From Sphingomonas paucimobilis NBRC 13935 (lineage in GTDB: Bacteria; Pseudomonadota; Alphaproteobacteria; Sphingomonadales; Sphingomonadaceae): a stretch of DNA of 64,000 nucleotides. The position numbers were made by a program, and so were the translations under genes. Shown piece by piece: positions 63,954-64,000 of the stretch (its first letter is position 1; each line of letters starts with the position of its first letter). The notes under the pieces are model-generated. The model was not told the DNA's origin. It made no database searches and saw nothing but the letters and a program-made list of their open reading frames with translations. The stretch covers positions 62,001 through 126,000 of the forward strand of contig NZ_BBJS01000007.1 of the NCBI RefSeq assembly GCF_000739895.2, given 5' to 3'.

Positions 63954-64000
63954 TCAGGCGCCGACCGACACGATCTTCAGGATCGTGTGCTGCTGACGGT
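63954..64000 (-). CDS. rplU: 50S ribosomal protein L21, C-terminal end (start outside window)
   Basis: Only the last 15 codons are in the window ([14 protein letters not shown] then stop). That tail, directly before rpmA, fits L21 of alphaproteobacteria (GHRQ-type ending). Called mainly on the conserved rplU-rpmA order. Confidence 0.8.
   Translation of the reverse strand, partial: RQQHTILKIVSVGA

Overview
The window is chromosomal DNA from an alphaproteobacterium of the order Sphingomonadales, very probably Sphingomonas sensu stricto. The evidence is high GC with strong GC3 bias, a complete dcw cluster in alphaproteobacterial order, a PhyR/NepR/EcfG general stress response (GSR) locus with a PhyP-type partner, and a 420-residue serine palmitoyltransferase whose catalytic residues fall at the numbers known for the Sphingomonas paucimobilis enzyme (His159, Asp231, His234, Lys265). 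No phage, insertion sequence, CRISPR array, rRNA or tRNA gene was seen. This is mostly core genome, with a few accessory islands.

Layout. 0-4.6 kb: DUF192 tail, NDUFA12, DUF2155, aat, a ParA-type ATPase, a small lipoprotein, cysK and a small membrane protein. 4.6-23.7 kb: dcw cluster mraZ-rsmH-ftsL-ftsI-murE-(53-aa microORF)-murF-mraY-murD-ftsW-murG-murC-murB-ddl-ftsQ-ftsA-ftsZ. Most junctions are 4-bp start/stop overlaps, and a strong terminator follows ftsZ. 23.9-34.8 kb: membrane protein, TPR/SPOR protein, dgt, an orphan membrane protein, an exported protein, argS, SPOR protein, nagZ, exported protein, scpA-scpB. 35.0-36.5 kb: tatABC. 36.7-41.8 kb: entericidin, the GSR locus (phyP, nepR, phyR, a 45-aa membrane protein, ecfG), a methyltransferase and a second NepR-like mini-gene. 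41.9-53.7 kb: glnE, bcp, DUF455 protein, M23 peptidase, erpA, xthA, two tandem small secreted proteins, a GNAT-like protein, a desaturase, lptG and lptF. 53.8-60.4 kb: hybrid kinase, spt, acp, a CerR-like reductase, proB and obgE on the minus strand. 60.5-64 kb: TadG/TadE-like genes, a GNAT, rpmA and the end of rplU.

How the genes work together. The dcw block makes UDP-MurNAc-pentapeptide, lipid I/II and the divisome. NagZ and the SPOR proteins belong to the same wall economy. The spt-acp-reductase block supplies the sphingoid base for the glycosphingolipids that replace LPS in this order, yet LptF and LptG are still encoded. The GSR locus is the main regulatory module. It holds the partner switch, a kinase-like protein with a degenerate ATPase domain (PhyP), a sigma-EcfG-type promoter in front of nepR-phyP, an EcfG-like promoter in front of entericidin, and a candidate divergent NepR paralogue.

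The observations most worth a second look are the NepR-like mini-gene (41605-41772), the 53-aa microORF coupled to murE and murF (10276-10437), the MraZ-box array in front of mraZ, the roughly 190-bp antisense overlap of aat with the DUF2155 gene, the poly-G/hairpin region at 36.5-37.0 kb, and the orphan two-part membrane protein at 27.7 kb. Assignments come from reading translations and motifs by eye; no database search was run.
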